In this document: positions 17,789-25,702 of the stretch, in pieces
How positions within the stretch are numbered: the stretch's first letter is position 1
Layout of the letters: each line of letters opens with the position of its first letter
Assembly: GCA_016987375.1 (NCBI GenBank)
Contig: PJRA01000216.1
Location: 642,121 to 667,822, forward strand
Source: Brachionus koreanus
Lineage: Eukaryota; Rotifera; Eurotatoria; Ploima; Brachionidae
DNA length: 25,702 bases
Direction of reading: 5' to 3'
The notes under the pieces: generated by a model
Database searches by the model: none
The model's input: the letters and a program-made list of their open reading frames with translations, nothing else
Told to the model about the DNA's origin: nothing
Position numbers and translations under genes: made by a program

Positions 17789-19687
17789 ATGACTGATCTG
17801 TCGAATAGCAAGACTAACTCAGATTTAGCCTGCAGCAAGTCATCGAAGCAAAAATTTTACCAAGTGCAAAGCGATTTGGAAAACTATGATTTGTTGTGTC
17901 TTAGCCACAAGGAAATCCTCAGCGGAATATACGACTTTTACATGGACTTTTCTCCGTCTGTGATACGCAAAATTTTTCTCATTATATTCAACTCTAACAA
18001 ATTATTGCGCCAAATTTTGGTCAATTTTCTATTCTATCACTCAATATGGTGGTCAGCTAACTCAATCACCAACAACTTGGCCATTAACTATTCCCTCATT
18101 AATCCGTACTTGTTTACCATCATCCTTTACTTCAACTACTATGAGTTTCTCATAAATCAAATTTTACTCCGCTATGTCTTGTATTACATCATCAAGTCCC
18201 TTCATTTGATAAACCATAATAGTCTGAGAAGTCTACTTAACCACATAGAAACATTTTTATATTTTTCAATTTGTATATTTATTTTCATTTACATGAAATT
18301 TTATTTAAATTTTTCAATCAAATTCATCACAATCATTTTAGGTCCACACTTGTTTTTTATGCTTTACAACCACTTTGACATTAACGTGATTATTTTGAAT
18401 TATTGTGTGTTCTCTAATGAACTGGTGAAACCCGTTAATGAGTCTTATGTCAAAGATCCGGATACTAAATCAACTAACAGACATAAAAGCTTGTTTGTAT
18501 ACACAGACTGTTCGAATATGTCCATAGATGATTATTTAACTAGCAAAATAAATGTGCCTAGTATTTTGGCCCACAGAGGAGGCTCAAGCGGAAGTCAAGA
18601 GCCAAAATCATTTAGACATTCATCCACAAGAGGAAAAAATAACCCAAAATCAAGATTTCATAAATGGTTTCTAATTGATAAAGCAGAAAAATTAGCTTTA
18701 TTTATTTTTAAAATGTTCAAATTTAATTTCAAAGCATTTACAGCACGGATAAAATTCATGTGCAAACTAGCACGTTCAATTCCTCGTACTAGTAAAGTAA
18801 AATTTTCTAAACGAAATTCGTTTAATTTCAATTTAAGCGGTGCTGCCGGATCATCGTCAGTTCTTAGCTCGCTGTCTTCAAATAACATGGTCTTGAACAC
18901 CAATTTAATCAATTTGACCAGAATTTATTATGTTCATCATAAATGCCAGAGAGATGCCTCGAGTTTGAGAGAAGAAACTGAGCTTCTTCGATTTGAATTT
19001 ATCACAAGACTAAAAGAATGTCTAATGCGATCAATTGAATCACTCTATTTTATTTTTATTCCAACTAGATTGTGTGTACCACTTAATGTAAATGTGCGAA
19101 GTGTAGAGTTCTATATATATTTATCAGTGAGTGCAATAAGCACATTTATATCTTTTTTCACTTACTACATTCCAGCATCTTTTATTATTTCACTCAATAG
19201 GAACGCTGAGCATTTGGGCAAATGGGTAAAAGTGGAAAAAGAAGATGACCAAGATGTCCAAGCAAATAGCTTTTCCTTCTCAAAAGCCAATTCTTCTCAA
19301 CAGTCGATAAATAAGTGGATGAGTTCGAAAATTTATTTCAAGAATGAGAGAGTGAGTTATGTAGACAATGTTTTCCAAGCTCGGACTATATGCTGTGTGG
19401 CAATACCTGATAATAGAAAACATCAATCATTTTATAAGTTGTTCTCAAGTCCAATGAAAATAGTTACTTTGATGTTTATTTTACAGCTAATTTTTATTGC
19501 TTTGTTGATTGTTTTGGTTTTGTTAAATAGACGATGGTACTCCATTTTGATAAACATATTCGAGCTTTTGTTCAATTCGCACACAATTTTCATTGTTTTT
19601 AGAGATTTTTTTGTTTTCTATTTCCAAAAGAAATATCTAGCTAAATTTTCTTTTGATATTTTAAATTCAGACAAAAAAAATAATTAA
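17789..19687 (+). CDS. tmem39: TMEM39 family multi-pass ER membrane protein
   Basis: Intronless frame; the first ATG at 17789 gives 632 residues, against about 490 in human TMEM39A/B. It is recognised by ordered matches: an early hydrophobic segment with HSIWW (family KTVWW), several helices, then EETELLRFEFITRLKECL before a helix pair, AEHLGKWVKVE (family AAHLGKWQKLE), VAIPDNRKHQSFYKLFSSP (family VAVPSDVSHARFYFLFHRP), RRWYSILI and a final helix with FRDFF. TMEM39 proteins sit in the ER and have been linked to secretory cargo export (worm SUSR-2) and to autophagy through SAC1 handling. The extra length is mostly a basic, serine-rich insertion after LAHRGGSSGSQEPKSF, predicted cytosolic. The in-frame stretch before the ATG lacks another ATG back to a stop. 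Confidence 0.88.
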   Translation: MTDLSNSKTNSDLACSKSSKQKFYQVQSDLENYDLLCLSHKEILSGIYDFYMDFSPSVIRKIFLIIFNSNKLLRQILVNFLFYHSIWWSANSITNNLAINYSLINPYLFTIILYFNYYEFLINQILLRYVLYYIIKSLHLINHNSLRSLLNHIETFLYFSICIFIFIYMKFYLNFSIKFITIILGPHLFFMLYNHFDINVIILNYCVFSNELVKPVNESYVKDPDTKSTNRHKSLFVYTDCSNMSIDDYLTSKINVPSILAHRGGSSGSQEPKSFRHSSTRGKNNPKSRFHKWFLIDKAEKLALFIFKMFKFNFKAFTARIKFMCKLARSIPRTSKVKFSKRNSFNFNLSGAAGSSSVLSSLSSNNMVLNTNLINLTRIYYVHHKCQRDASSLREETELLRFEFITRLKECLMRSIESLYFIFIPTRLCVPLNVNVRSVEFYIYLSVSAISTFISFFTYYIPASFIISLNRNAEHLGKWVKVEKEDDQDVQANSFSFSKANSSQQSINKWMSSKIYFKNERVSYVDNVFQARTICCVAIPDNRKHQSFYKLFSSPMKIVTLMFILQLIFIALLIVLVLLNRRWYSILINIFELLFNSHTIFIVFRDFFVFYFQKKYLAKFSFDILNSDKKNN

Positions 19688-19690
19688 GAA

Positions 19691-19696
19691 AATAAA
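19691..19696 (+). terminator. Poly(A) signal of TMEM39
   Basis: AATAAA begins four bases after the stop codon, implying a very short 3' UTR. Confidence 0.55.
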
Positions 19697-20499
19697 TTTT
19701 TCAATTTTTTTTTTAAATCTAACTTTCAATTTATTTGTTTTTTAAATCTATTGATTTTAAAATTTAAGTAATTTAATGCTGACTGGTCAAACATTTAAAT
19801 TCCACTAAGTAGTATGTTTTTTAAAATCAGTGCGTTTTTTTTTTTGTAAATTTTAATTTTCATAGATTGAAAAAAAAGTTTAAAATTAGAATAAAAAATC
19901 CCTTATTTATTTTTATTGATTTTTATCATTTTTTTTTATAAAATTTTTACCAAAATTTAAGTCAATTTCGGTCAAATCAAATTTTATTTTTTATCATGTA
20001 AATTGAGTTTTTTTTCAAAAAATTAAAGGAAATGAAACTTTTTTCAAAATATCTCAAATCTTTGTTTAATTCCAGAAATTATCCTAAAATAAGTTAAAAA
20101 TCTATAGAAAAAATCAAAAACTATAACTAATTTGTTGATTTCCAAAAAAATAATTCTAAACTCTTAAATAAATTTTGGTCAAAACATTTGTGACCGCAAA
20201 ATTGGCCTCCTGTCTAATATTTGGCTGTACAATTGGCAATCTCTTGCAAACTGTCAAACTAGGCGCTTTATTTTGGCGGCGTTCGGAACGACCAGGCTTG
20301 GCTGCCACCCAAAACTAATTATTTTGTAGTTTTATTTTTTCAAATTATCAAAAATGAAAGTTGCTCTTCAAGTCGAAGATTTTTACTCAAGTGATTACTT
20401 GCAACTGCTATCTAATCTTTTTTAATCAATCATTCAATTCATAACATGACTTGATTTTTAAATTAGAAGCATTTTATTTGATTAAATTTGGTTTTTTGT
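19697..20499. other. Intergenic region with a less AT-rich patch
   Basis: Mostly AT-rich. Around 20190-20315 the composition rises (GGCGGCGTTCGGAACGACC, with the short palindrome CGTTC-G-GAACG), but no reading frame persists. No gene found. Confidence 0.35.
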
Positions 20500-20990
20500 C
20501 ATATAAAATGTCTAACTCTTTTATACGATGAAAATTTTTAAATTTTGTTCCTCATAATTTGACAGATATAGATATTCAACGATGAATTGAAATCGGTAGT
20601 AAACTACTTAAAAAATTTCTTTTTCAGACAGATCAATACTTGTGAAGTTTTTTTTTTCTTTATCTTTTAATTTATTTAATACGTTAAACATGCAGGCTGA
20701 AAAGAGGGTTCATACCGCTCGGATAAGCCTGTGGTGGTAAATCTCCAAAACTATATTTATTTATTTTAATACTTGTGATGAAAAGTGGATCTATTTTCGA
20801 AATTATGTTGACAGAAATTAATGATTGGACCCAACTCAACCAGCTCAGCCAGTCGTGAAAAGAGAACACTTTGATAAAAAGATGATGTTCTGGTTATCAT
20901 CTTTTTCACTCAATGACTCATTTCCTTAGAGGACAGCACTAACCAAAACCAAGTTGAAGAAAGGTGTCATGAGTTTTTAGGCCTCAAAAG
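20500..20990 (+). pseudogene. Mariner transposase relic with first catalytic motif (copy C)
   Basis: Positions 20553-20640 read HNLTDIDIQR, a stop, then IEIGSKLLKK, parallel to mariner relic B. After an insertion, 20768 onward reads NTCDEKWIYFRNYVDRN, two stops, then REHFDKKMMFWLSS. CDEKW corresponds to the TGDEKW around the first catalytic aspartate, and H..KKMMFW to the K..H..KK.M..WW region of mariner transposases. A possible continuation, SKALNDIREESDYSMIDD, lies at about 20984-21037. Stops prevent expression. The DNA 20507-20545 also shares ATGTCTAACTCTTT with copies A and B. Confidence 0.7.
20646..20767 (-). mobile_element. 122-bp retroposon-like insertion with 11-bp target duplication
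   Basis: AATACTTGTGA occurs at 20635-20645 and again at 20768-20778, flanking 122 bp that are absent from the same site in mariner relic B (9284-9295, a single GCTTGTGAT). On the minus strand the insert ends in an A-rich tail (AAAGATAAAGAAAAAAAAAA), as SINE-like retroposons do. Its core can form a hairpin with arms CAGGCT and AGCCTG around GAGGGTTCATACCGCTC. On the minus strand ATCCGAGCGGT resembles the A box of tRNA-Leu, but no B box follows at the right distance, so a tRNA origin is unproven. Confidence 0.65.
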
Positions 20991-21101
20991 CTTTGAATGA
21001 TATAAGAGAAGAATCGGACTACTCGATGATAGATGATCAAAGACTAAAGGACATGAAGGTTTATATTTTGAAGCTAGGTATTGCTTTTATTTATTGTTAA
21101 A

Positions 21102-22153
21102 TTGTTAAATTTATTACATGAGTCACCATTATTTTTCAAATTTAAATATTTTGAAGTTCTAAGTTACAAACTCGACAAGAAGGTTATATTATTTCTGATT
21201 ACATAATATTTTTCATTTAAATTAAAAATTAAATTAAATAAATTAATAGCTATAGATTAATTAGTCATTTTTGCTAATCGACAGCTAAGAAAATTTACAC
21301 TGTCATTAGATATAATTTTCAATGTCTTATAACAAAAAAATCAAATTTGAAAAATATATTCTTCTATTTTGTTAATTTGATGTATAGAAAATATATCTGT
21401 TTTACATTCTTTCAATTTTTCAAAAAAAAATTTAATGCAATGATCAAGATTTAATATCAAATAAATGATTACTTCCCAAAAAATTTATTGAATAATCTTA
21501 ATTCCAAAATGTTGAACTTAAATGAAATTTTTATTTAAAAGAAATTAAATAATAGTTTTTTTTTCTATTTATTAATAGACCTAAATAATAAATTATTAAT
21601 TAGATAAAATAAATTTGAAAAAAGAATTAGCGTAGGATAACTATTTTTTTCATTAATCGATGTTTTTCTAAATTTTTCTATATTATCGAGATTTTTAAGT
21701 GCTATAAATATTTTTCAATAATCAAAATATTTTATCATACAAGATTAAATTTTTTTCCTCGGAAGATTTAAAAAAAGTAAATTTTCCACTTGAGTAAATC
21801 AAATAAATATTTGTTGCCAAATCGACTTGGGGAAAAGAGTAAACCCAGAAATTTTGGTTTTAATTAAATAATTTCGAAAAAAAATCAAAATAAAACTATT
21901 TTCATGCTTAATTTAATATTTGAAAACGTAATTAAGTTTTTGTTTCAATCAATTGAACACCTATTGTTTTCTTAAATCACTTGAGACCGATTAACTTAGA
22001 GCTTAGAGAAACAGAAATCAAAACACTTGAATTTATTATTGATATCATTAATCAATTAAAAAAAAATCCCGATTTTTAAAAGCTACCGATTTCTATAGGG
22101 AAAAAAGCTTCAAGCCCGAGAAGCAATTTAGACAAAAATTGTTGTAATTAATT
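21102..22153. other. AT-rich intergenic region
   Basis: No coding frame, RNA gene or repeat was recognised. Strings around 22080-22130 are slightly less AT-rich, without a persistent frame. Confidence 0.4.
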
Positions 22154-22183
22154 TTTTAATATTTTAATGAAAAAATATTTATT

Positions 22184-22557
22184 AAAAATTATTTTCAAAA
22201 GTTTTATCCGTTCAATCTTCGATTATGCTTTTATTCCATTATGTTGTTCAACGCAAAAAATATCATCATATCTTCAAAAAACTCCAAAACAAAATTTTTA
22301 TACACATCAAATTCTTTCCAACCAAGACAAAAATCACTGACATGCGCAACTAGCTCAAATTGGACTCAATAGAAACACGCTCAAAAATTCTTGTTAATAA
22401 ATTTTACATGAAAAAATCTAACAACAAACAATTAAGATCAGGCCTGGATGAATTTAATTTAAAAGATAAACGCTAAGCTAAAAAGGACTTAGTTCCATTC
22501 TGAGCATTAACCATGAGGTTCTCTTCGAATTTATTTAGAAAATAAATAAATAAATAA
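22184..22557 (+). mobile_element. 5'-truncated LINE (reverse transcriptase C-terminal end)
   Basis: From 22185 the reading is KIIFKSFIRSIFDYAFIPL, then STQKISSYLQKTPKQN, a pattern typical of the end of the reverse transcriptase/thumb region of non-LTR elements (IYKSLIRSIFDYA...LQKIQNKALR). After a frame change it continues as KLDSIETRSKILVNKFYMKK and LDEFNLKDKR, with stops, to about 22545. The tail is (AAAT)n at 22540-22556. A 30-bp direct repeat flanks it: 22154-22183 and 22558-22587, identical at 29 of 30 positions, a long target duplication as left by target-primed reverse transcription. It lies just beyond the 3' end of the Wnt gene, in the opposite orientation. The clade cannot be assigned from this fragment. 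Confidence 0.8.
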
Positions 22558-22720
22558 TTTTAATATTTTAATGAAAAAATGTTTATTTGTCAATTTTTAT
22601 TTACTGTTTTATAAAATAAAAATATTCTCTAAAAGATAGTAAAAAATGTATATAAAAAAACTTCTCGGATTGGACTTATTTACATCTAATCAACCGAGAA
22701 ATAATTTTAAATAAATTAAG

Positions 22721-22726
22721 TTTATT
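22721..22726 (-). terminator. Poly(A) signal of the Wnt gene
   Basis: On the minus strand AATAAA lies 24 bases after the Wnt stop codon (22753-22751). Confidence 0.55.
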
Positions 22727-22750
22727 AAAATAATTAAATTTGTACCAAAA

Positions 22751-24287
22751 TTAATTACAAAAATATTGAATAACTTTTTTTGAACATTTTTTGCATTTGA
22801 CTGAACAACACCATTGAAATTGACAATCACAATCTTCAACAATTTCAATTATTTTACTATAATAACCTCTACCACAACAAAGATAATCACATGTTTGCAA
22901 ACTAGAGTCATAAATCGTGTTTGTAGCATTCAGTTTAAATGCATAGAAAATATTTCTTCTTTTTTCGCTCGATTTTTTAACCACTTGACACATTCTACCG
23001 CTTGTTCCAAGAGTCATATATTTTTTATCTTTGCGACAAAAATTAGGTGATTTATCAACATAAATCAGCTCGTCTTTGAGATTTTGGGCCTGCATTTTGG
23101 TCTTTAAATCTAGAGATCGCCGAGTGATCATCATTTTTAGCTTTTTAACTCTGTTTTTTATCTCTACATCTCTGATTTGAGATGCAAAGTTGTACCGCTT
23201 GAATAGCTCGTCACCAATCACACGAAATTCAGGCATTACTTTCCAGCATACCTTGACACTGCACGAACCGGACACTCCATGACATTTACACACTTGCTTC
23301 ATATTTTTTAAAATAGTCTAAATAAAATTAAATAAAAAAAAAAAATTAATTTATTTTTTTTAATTTAATACCCTTCGACCAACTTCATTATTGTGCAAAT
23401 TCATCAACTTGTATTCTCTATTGATAAATAGATTTTCTTTTTTATCATCTGAAACTCGTATTAAGCGAGATGTTCCAGTCAATTCTTTGGCATCGACAAA
23501 ATACTTGCTCAACTTATGACCGTATATAACATTGTCCGAACATCCGCCCCATGCATACTTGCCAATATTGTTGTTCAATGGCGAGTTTGAGCTCCTCATT
23601 TTTCTATCACATCCACATTTTTTAATTTCTCCTCGATTACAAGCTTTAGTAACTTCATACATGGCCGCTGCTGAGTTAATTGCATGAATGAACGCATTTT
23701 CTCTACTTCCTTAAATTGAATTTTATATAAATTATTTTGTTTTCAAATTTTTTTTAGTATTTTTACTCGTTAGAGCTAAACGGCCGAATACATTGTATCT
23801 GTTGAAAATGGAACAATTCCATCTTTTAAATTTGAACTGATGCTGGCATTCTTCGATGGCTAGTTTGGCACCACGCGCAAAAATTTCAACTACTTTGTCA
23901 TTTTTTAAGCACAATTGTCTCTGGACAGGAGAATTCAACACCCTATAGCTATGACAATACCGCTTTAATCCATTGCTCGATTGAATATTGTTTATACGAA
24001 ATAGATTTTGTGTGTTTATCTTATTATTGTCTATTTTCAAGCCGAGATACCTAAATAGAAAACAAATAGGTTAGTAAAACCGGATGTATTAGTTTAAATC
24101 CAGGCTTGTTTTTCTTATCTAATCTGTCATAATCCTAGCAAGCAAAACATTATCAAAACAATTGCTAATCTGTTATAAAATCCGCAGGCTAGACCCAGGC
24201 AAAGACAAAAAAATGTACATACCACCAGTATCCTTTAGATGTGTGAAGCAAAAAACTGATATAGATAAAGTTTATTAAAAATTTCAT
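22751..24287 (-). CDS. wnt: Wnt ligand, four exons (Wnt16- or Wnt4-like)
   Basis: Exons on the minus strand: 24287-24223, 24050-23767, 23709-23372, 23317-22751. Introns are 172, 57 and 54 nt with donors GTATGT, GTAAAA, GTATTA and acceptors TTTAG, TTAAG, TTTAG; phases 2, 1, 0 keep one frame. The 417-residue product starts with a signal peptide (MKFLINFIYISFLLHTSKG) and WWYLGL. Family motifs follow: ECQHQFKFKRWNCS with a sequon, RENAFIHAINSAA at the exon 2/3 join, CGCDRK, WGGCSDN, MNLHNNEVGRR, CKCHGVSGSC with the palmitoleoylated serine (about 245), and a C-terminal cysteine knot (CDYLCCGRGY, CQFQWCC). All 24 cysteines are present. Secreted, lipid-modified by Porcupine, binds Frizzled. DELIYVDKSPNFC with KDKK resembles Wnt16; MPEFRVIGDEL and the exon 3/4 join resemble Wnt4. 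Subfamily unresolved. Confidence 0.95.
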
Positions 24288-25540
24288 TTTATTAAATCTA
24301 AAAAAATAAAATTTTAAAATTTTTTTTTCTATTAAAAAAATCATGGTTGTCTCAATTACATTAAGAGTAACATTAAGAATTTACAGCATTGTTTTAAACC
24401 GGCGTGGATGATAAGACTAATCTAGTTGATGACATAAAACTTAGATTTAATATTGAGATTTGCGAATTAGCAGAATGCCAACAAATTAAACAAGAGTTTT
24501 AAAGAAATATTTTAATTAGTTAATTGAAAACTATTTAGGTAGATACACTGAAAATAATAAAAAATAAAAAGCATTTTTTTATACTTAGAAAAGGCTGTTT
24601 AGGACCGCCCTAATGTGCACTAGCCAATAAAGCAAATCGAATAGATAAATTTAATGTTATAATCGATTTAATTGGGCCATGATTAAAAAGCCAATCGATG
24701 ATTATTTTATAGTTAGTCATGCTCAAATTTGCATGTTTGAAAACGACTTATTCGAGAATATTTAAAACAGCTTTACGGTCAATGAAGCCGTGTGTCGTTC
24801 TTATTAATTGTGTCTCCAGGACTTGTCTAAGTGGCTAAATCTCCAGCTTACCTGTTTAAAGCCGGATCAAATTCTACCACAACCCGGCGCGCTAATGCCC
24901 ATCTAATTGACTTGCTTCCGATGTTCGAAAGCAATTTATTCGCACACAAAATTAGCTTATTTGCTATTAGTAACCGCGTTCAAGTCTATTGAAAATTTCA
25001 GTCTTTGTTTTTTTTTCTCAATTTCAAGATAAACTAATTAAAAATATATATATATGAATTTTAGATGCGTATATTTTAGCCAAGGGTAGACAGAAATCGA
25101 GAGTGTCAAATACTTGAAAGTTGAATTTATTGTATAGAGGTGATGAAAAAAAAATATGTTTACTTTTTTAATTAGAATAAAATTCAAGTCTTGAGGAAAA
25201 TAAACAAAATAAACCAGGAATGAGTCAATGAGGCGTTACTTTAGTTATTTTTAATAGACTTTATTTTTTATTTTACTTAAATATAATATTTTTTGTTTAA
25301 TTTTAACAGTTTTAAAAAATCAATGCGGCCAAATCGGTACTTTTTTCATCCAATTTCGGCTCTTAATTCTATTTGTTTTAAACAATTCAAAAGATGACTT
25401 TTATTTCATTTTATCAACCATTTTAATAGCATACAACAGCTACATAATATGTCGAATATTTTGTTAAATTTTTTTAATTAAAAAAATTTCTTATTTTTGT
25501 AATTCTAAAAGTCATATTATATGCAAAAATAAATAGCATG
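24288..25540. other. Upstream region of the Wnt gene
   Basis: No coding frame or RNA gene was found. Between 24600 and 24960 the sequence is less AT-rich and holds possible regulatory motifs: AATCGAT twice (about 24662 and 24694) and a perfect POU octamer ATTTGCAT at 24727-24734. It may be the Wnt promoter or enhancer region, since the Wnt start is at 24287 on the minus strand. Confidence 0.35.
24727..24734 (+). promoter_or_regulatory. Octamer motif ATTTGCAT, candidate POU site
   Basis: A perfect match to the POU/Oct octamer, about 440 bases upstream of the Wnt start. One octamer per window is close to chance expectation in AT-rich DNA, so functional weight is low. Confidence 0.2.
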
Positions 25541-25702
25541 GTTTTGTGAAATTTAGTACAATTGAAACAGAACAAAATGTTAAAAATTCTTATAACTTTT
25601 CTTTTAAAATACAAAAACAAGTTCTGTAAATGCAACATCGTGCAACATTCAAAGTTGCACTATCATCAACAATCTGGTAAAACTCTGCAAATTTAGCATA
25701 AT
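25541..25702. mobile_element. Second copy of the 292-bp MITE, cut by the window end
   Basis: It starts GTTTTGTGAAATTTAGTACAA and follows 15045-15215 in the same orientation, ending in a long shared block (ATCATCAACAATCTGGTAAA, then ACTCTGCAAATTTAGCATAAT). Its right end lies beyond the window. Confidence 0.8.

Noticed and set aside
18658..18912. Minus-strand frame inside TMEM39
   Set aside because: Shadow of the TMEM39 coding strand.
20646..20767. Self-cleaving ribozyme in the GC-richer core
   Set aside because: No CTGATGA plus GAAA hammerhead core on either strand, and the partial resemblance of CTCGGATAA to a twister loop lacks the remaining conserved positions.
20684..20869. Minus-strand frame of 61 codons
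   Set aside because: It crosses the boundary between the 122-bp insertion and the mariner relic, so it cannot be an old gene.
22814..23050. Plus-strand frame inside Wnt exon 4
   Set aside because: Antisense of the conserved Wnt C-terminus.

Overview
The window reads as nuclear DNA of a very AT-rich, intron-poor bilaterian animal. It carries animal-only regulators (a Tcf21/musculin-type bHLH factor, a three-repeat MYB, a Wnt with 24 cysteines), a calcitonin-type neuropeptide precursor, TMEM39, a eukaryotic tRNA-Lys, very short GT..AG introns (54-57 nt, one of 172 nt) and AATAAA poly(A) signals. A small-genome spiralian such as a monogonont rotifer would fit the base composition and intron size, but this is inference; no species-specific marker was recognised.

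Layout, left to right. 1-2400: repeats (foldback element 160-286, rearranged mariner relic about 495-735, unexplained minus-strand open frame 922-1152) and the upstream region of a bHLH gene (2467-2913, +). 2960-6490: gene-poor, with an orphan AT-hook reading frame, a piggyBac-like MITE piece, a decayed coding relic and several hairpins. 6494-7681 (-): three-repeat MYB. 7940-9340: nested mobile elements (piggyBac-like MITEs and a mariner relic). 10226-14005: a TTAA-bounded inverted-repeat unit holding a large gene (10755-13648, +) that joins leucine-rich repeats to a TRPA-like channel pore; it contains an 877-base assembly gap and a homopolymer frame break. 15045-15336: a MITE, whose second copy is cut by the window end at 25541-25702. 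16710-17201 (+): calcitonin-type precursor in two exons. 17376-17448 (-): tRNA-Lys(UUU). 17789-19687 (+): TMEM39. 20500-21100: mariner relic split by a 122-bp retroposon-like insertion with an 11-bp target duplication. 22184-22557: 5'-truncated LINE with a 30-bp target duplication. 22751-24287 (-): four-exon Wnt gene.

The host genes are not an operon. Each has its own strand, spacing and probable 3' signal. Wnt, the bHLH factor and MYB are developmental or cell-cycle regulators; TMEM39 and tRNA-Lys are housekeeping. The most unusual object is the LRR plus TRPA-like channel gene and the long inverted repeats with TTAA ends that bracket it. The second is the calcitonin-type peptide, visible only after joining two exons.
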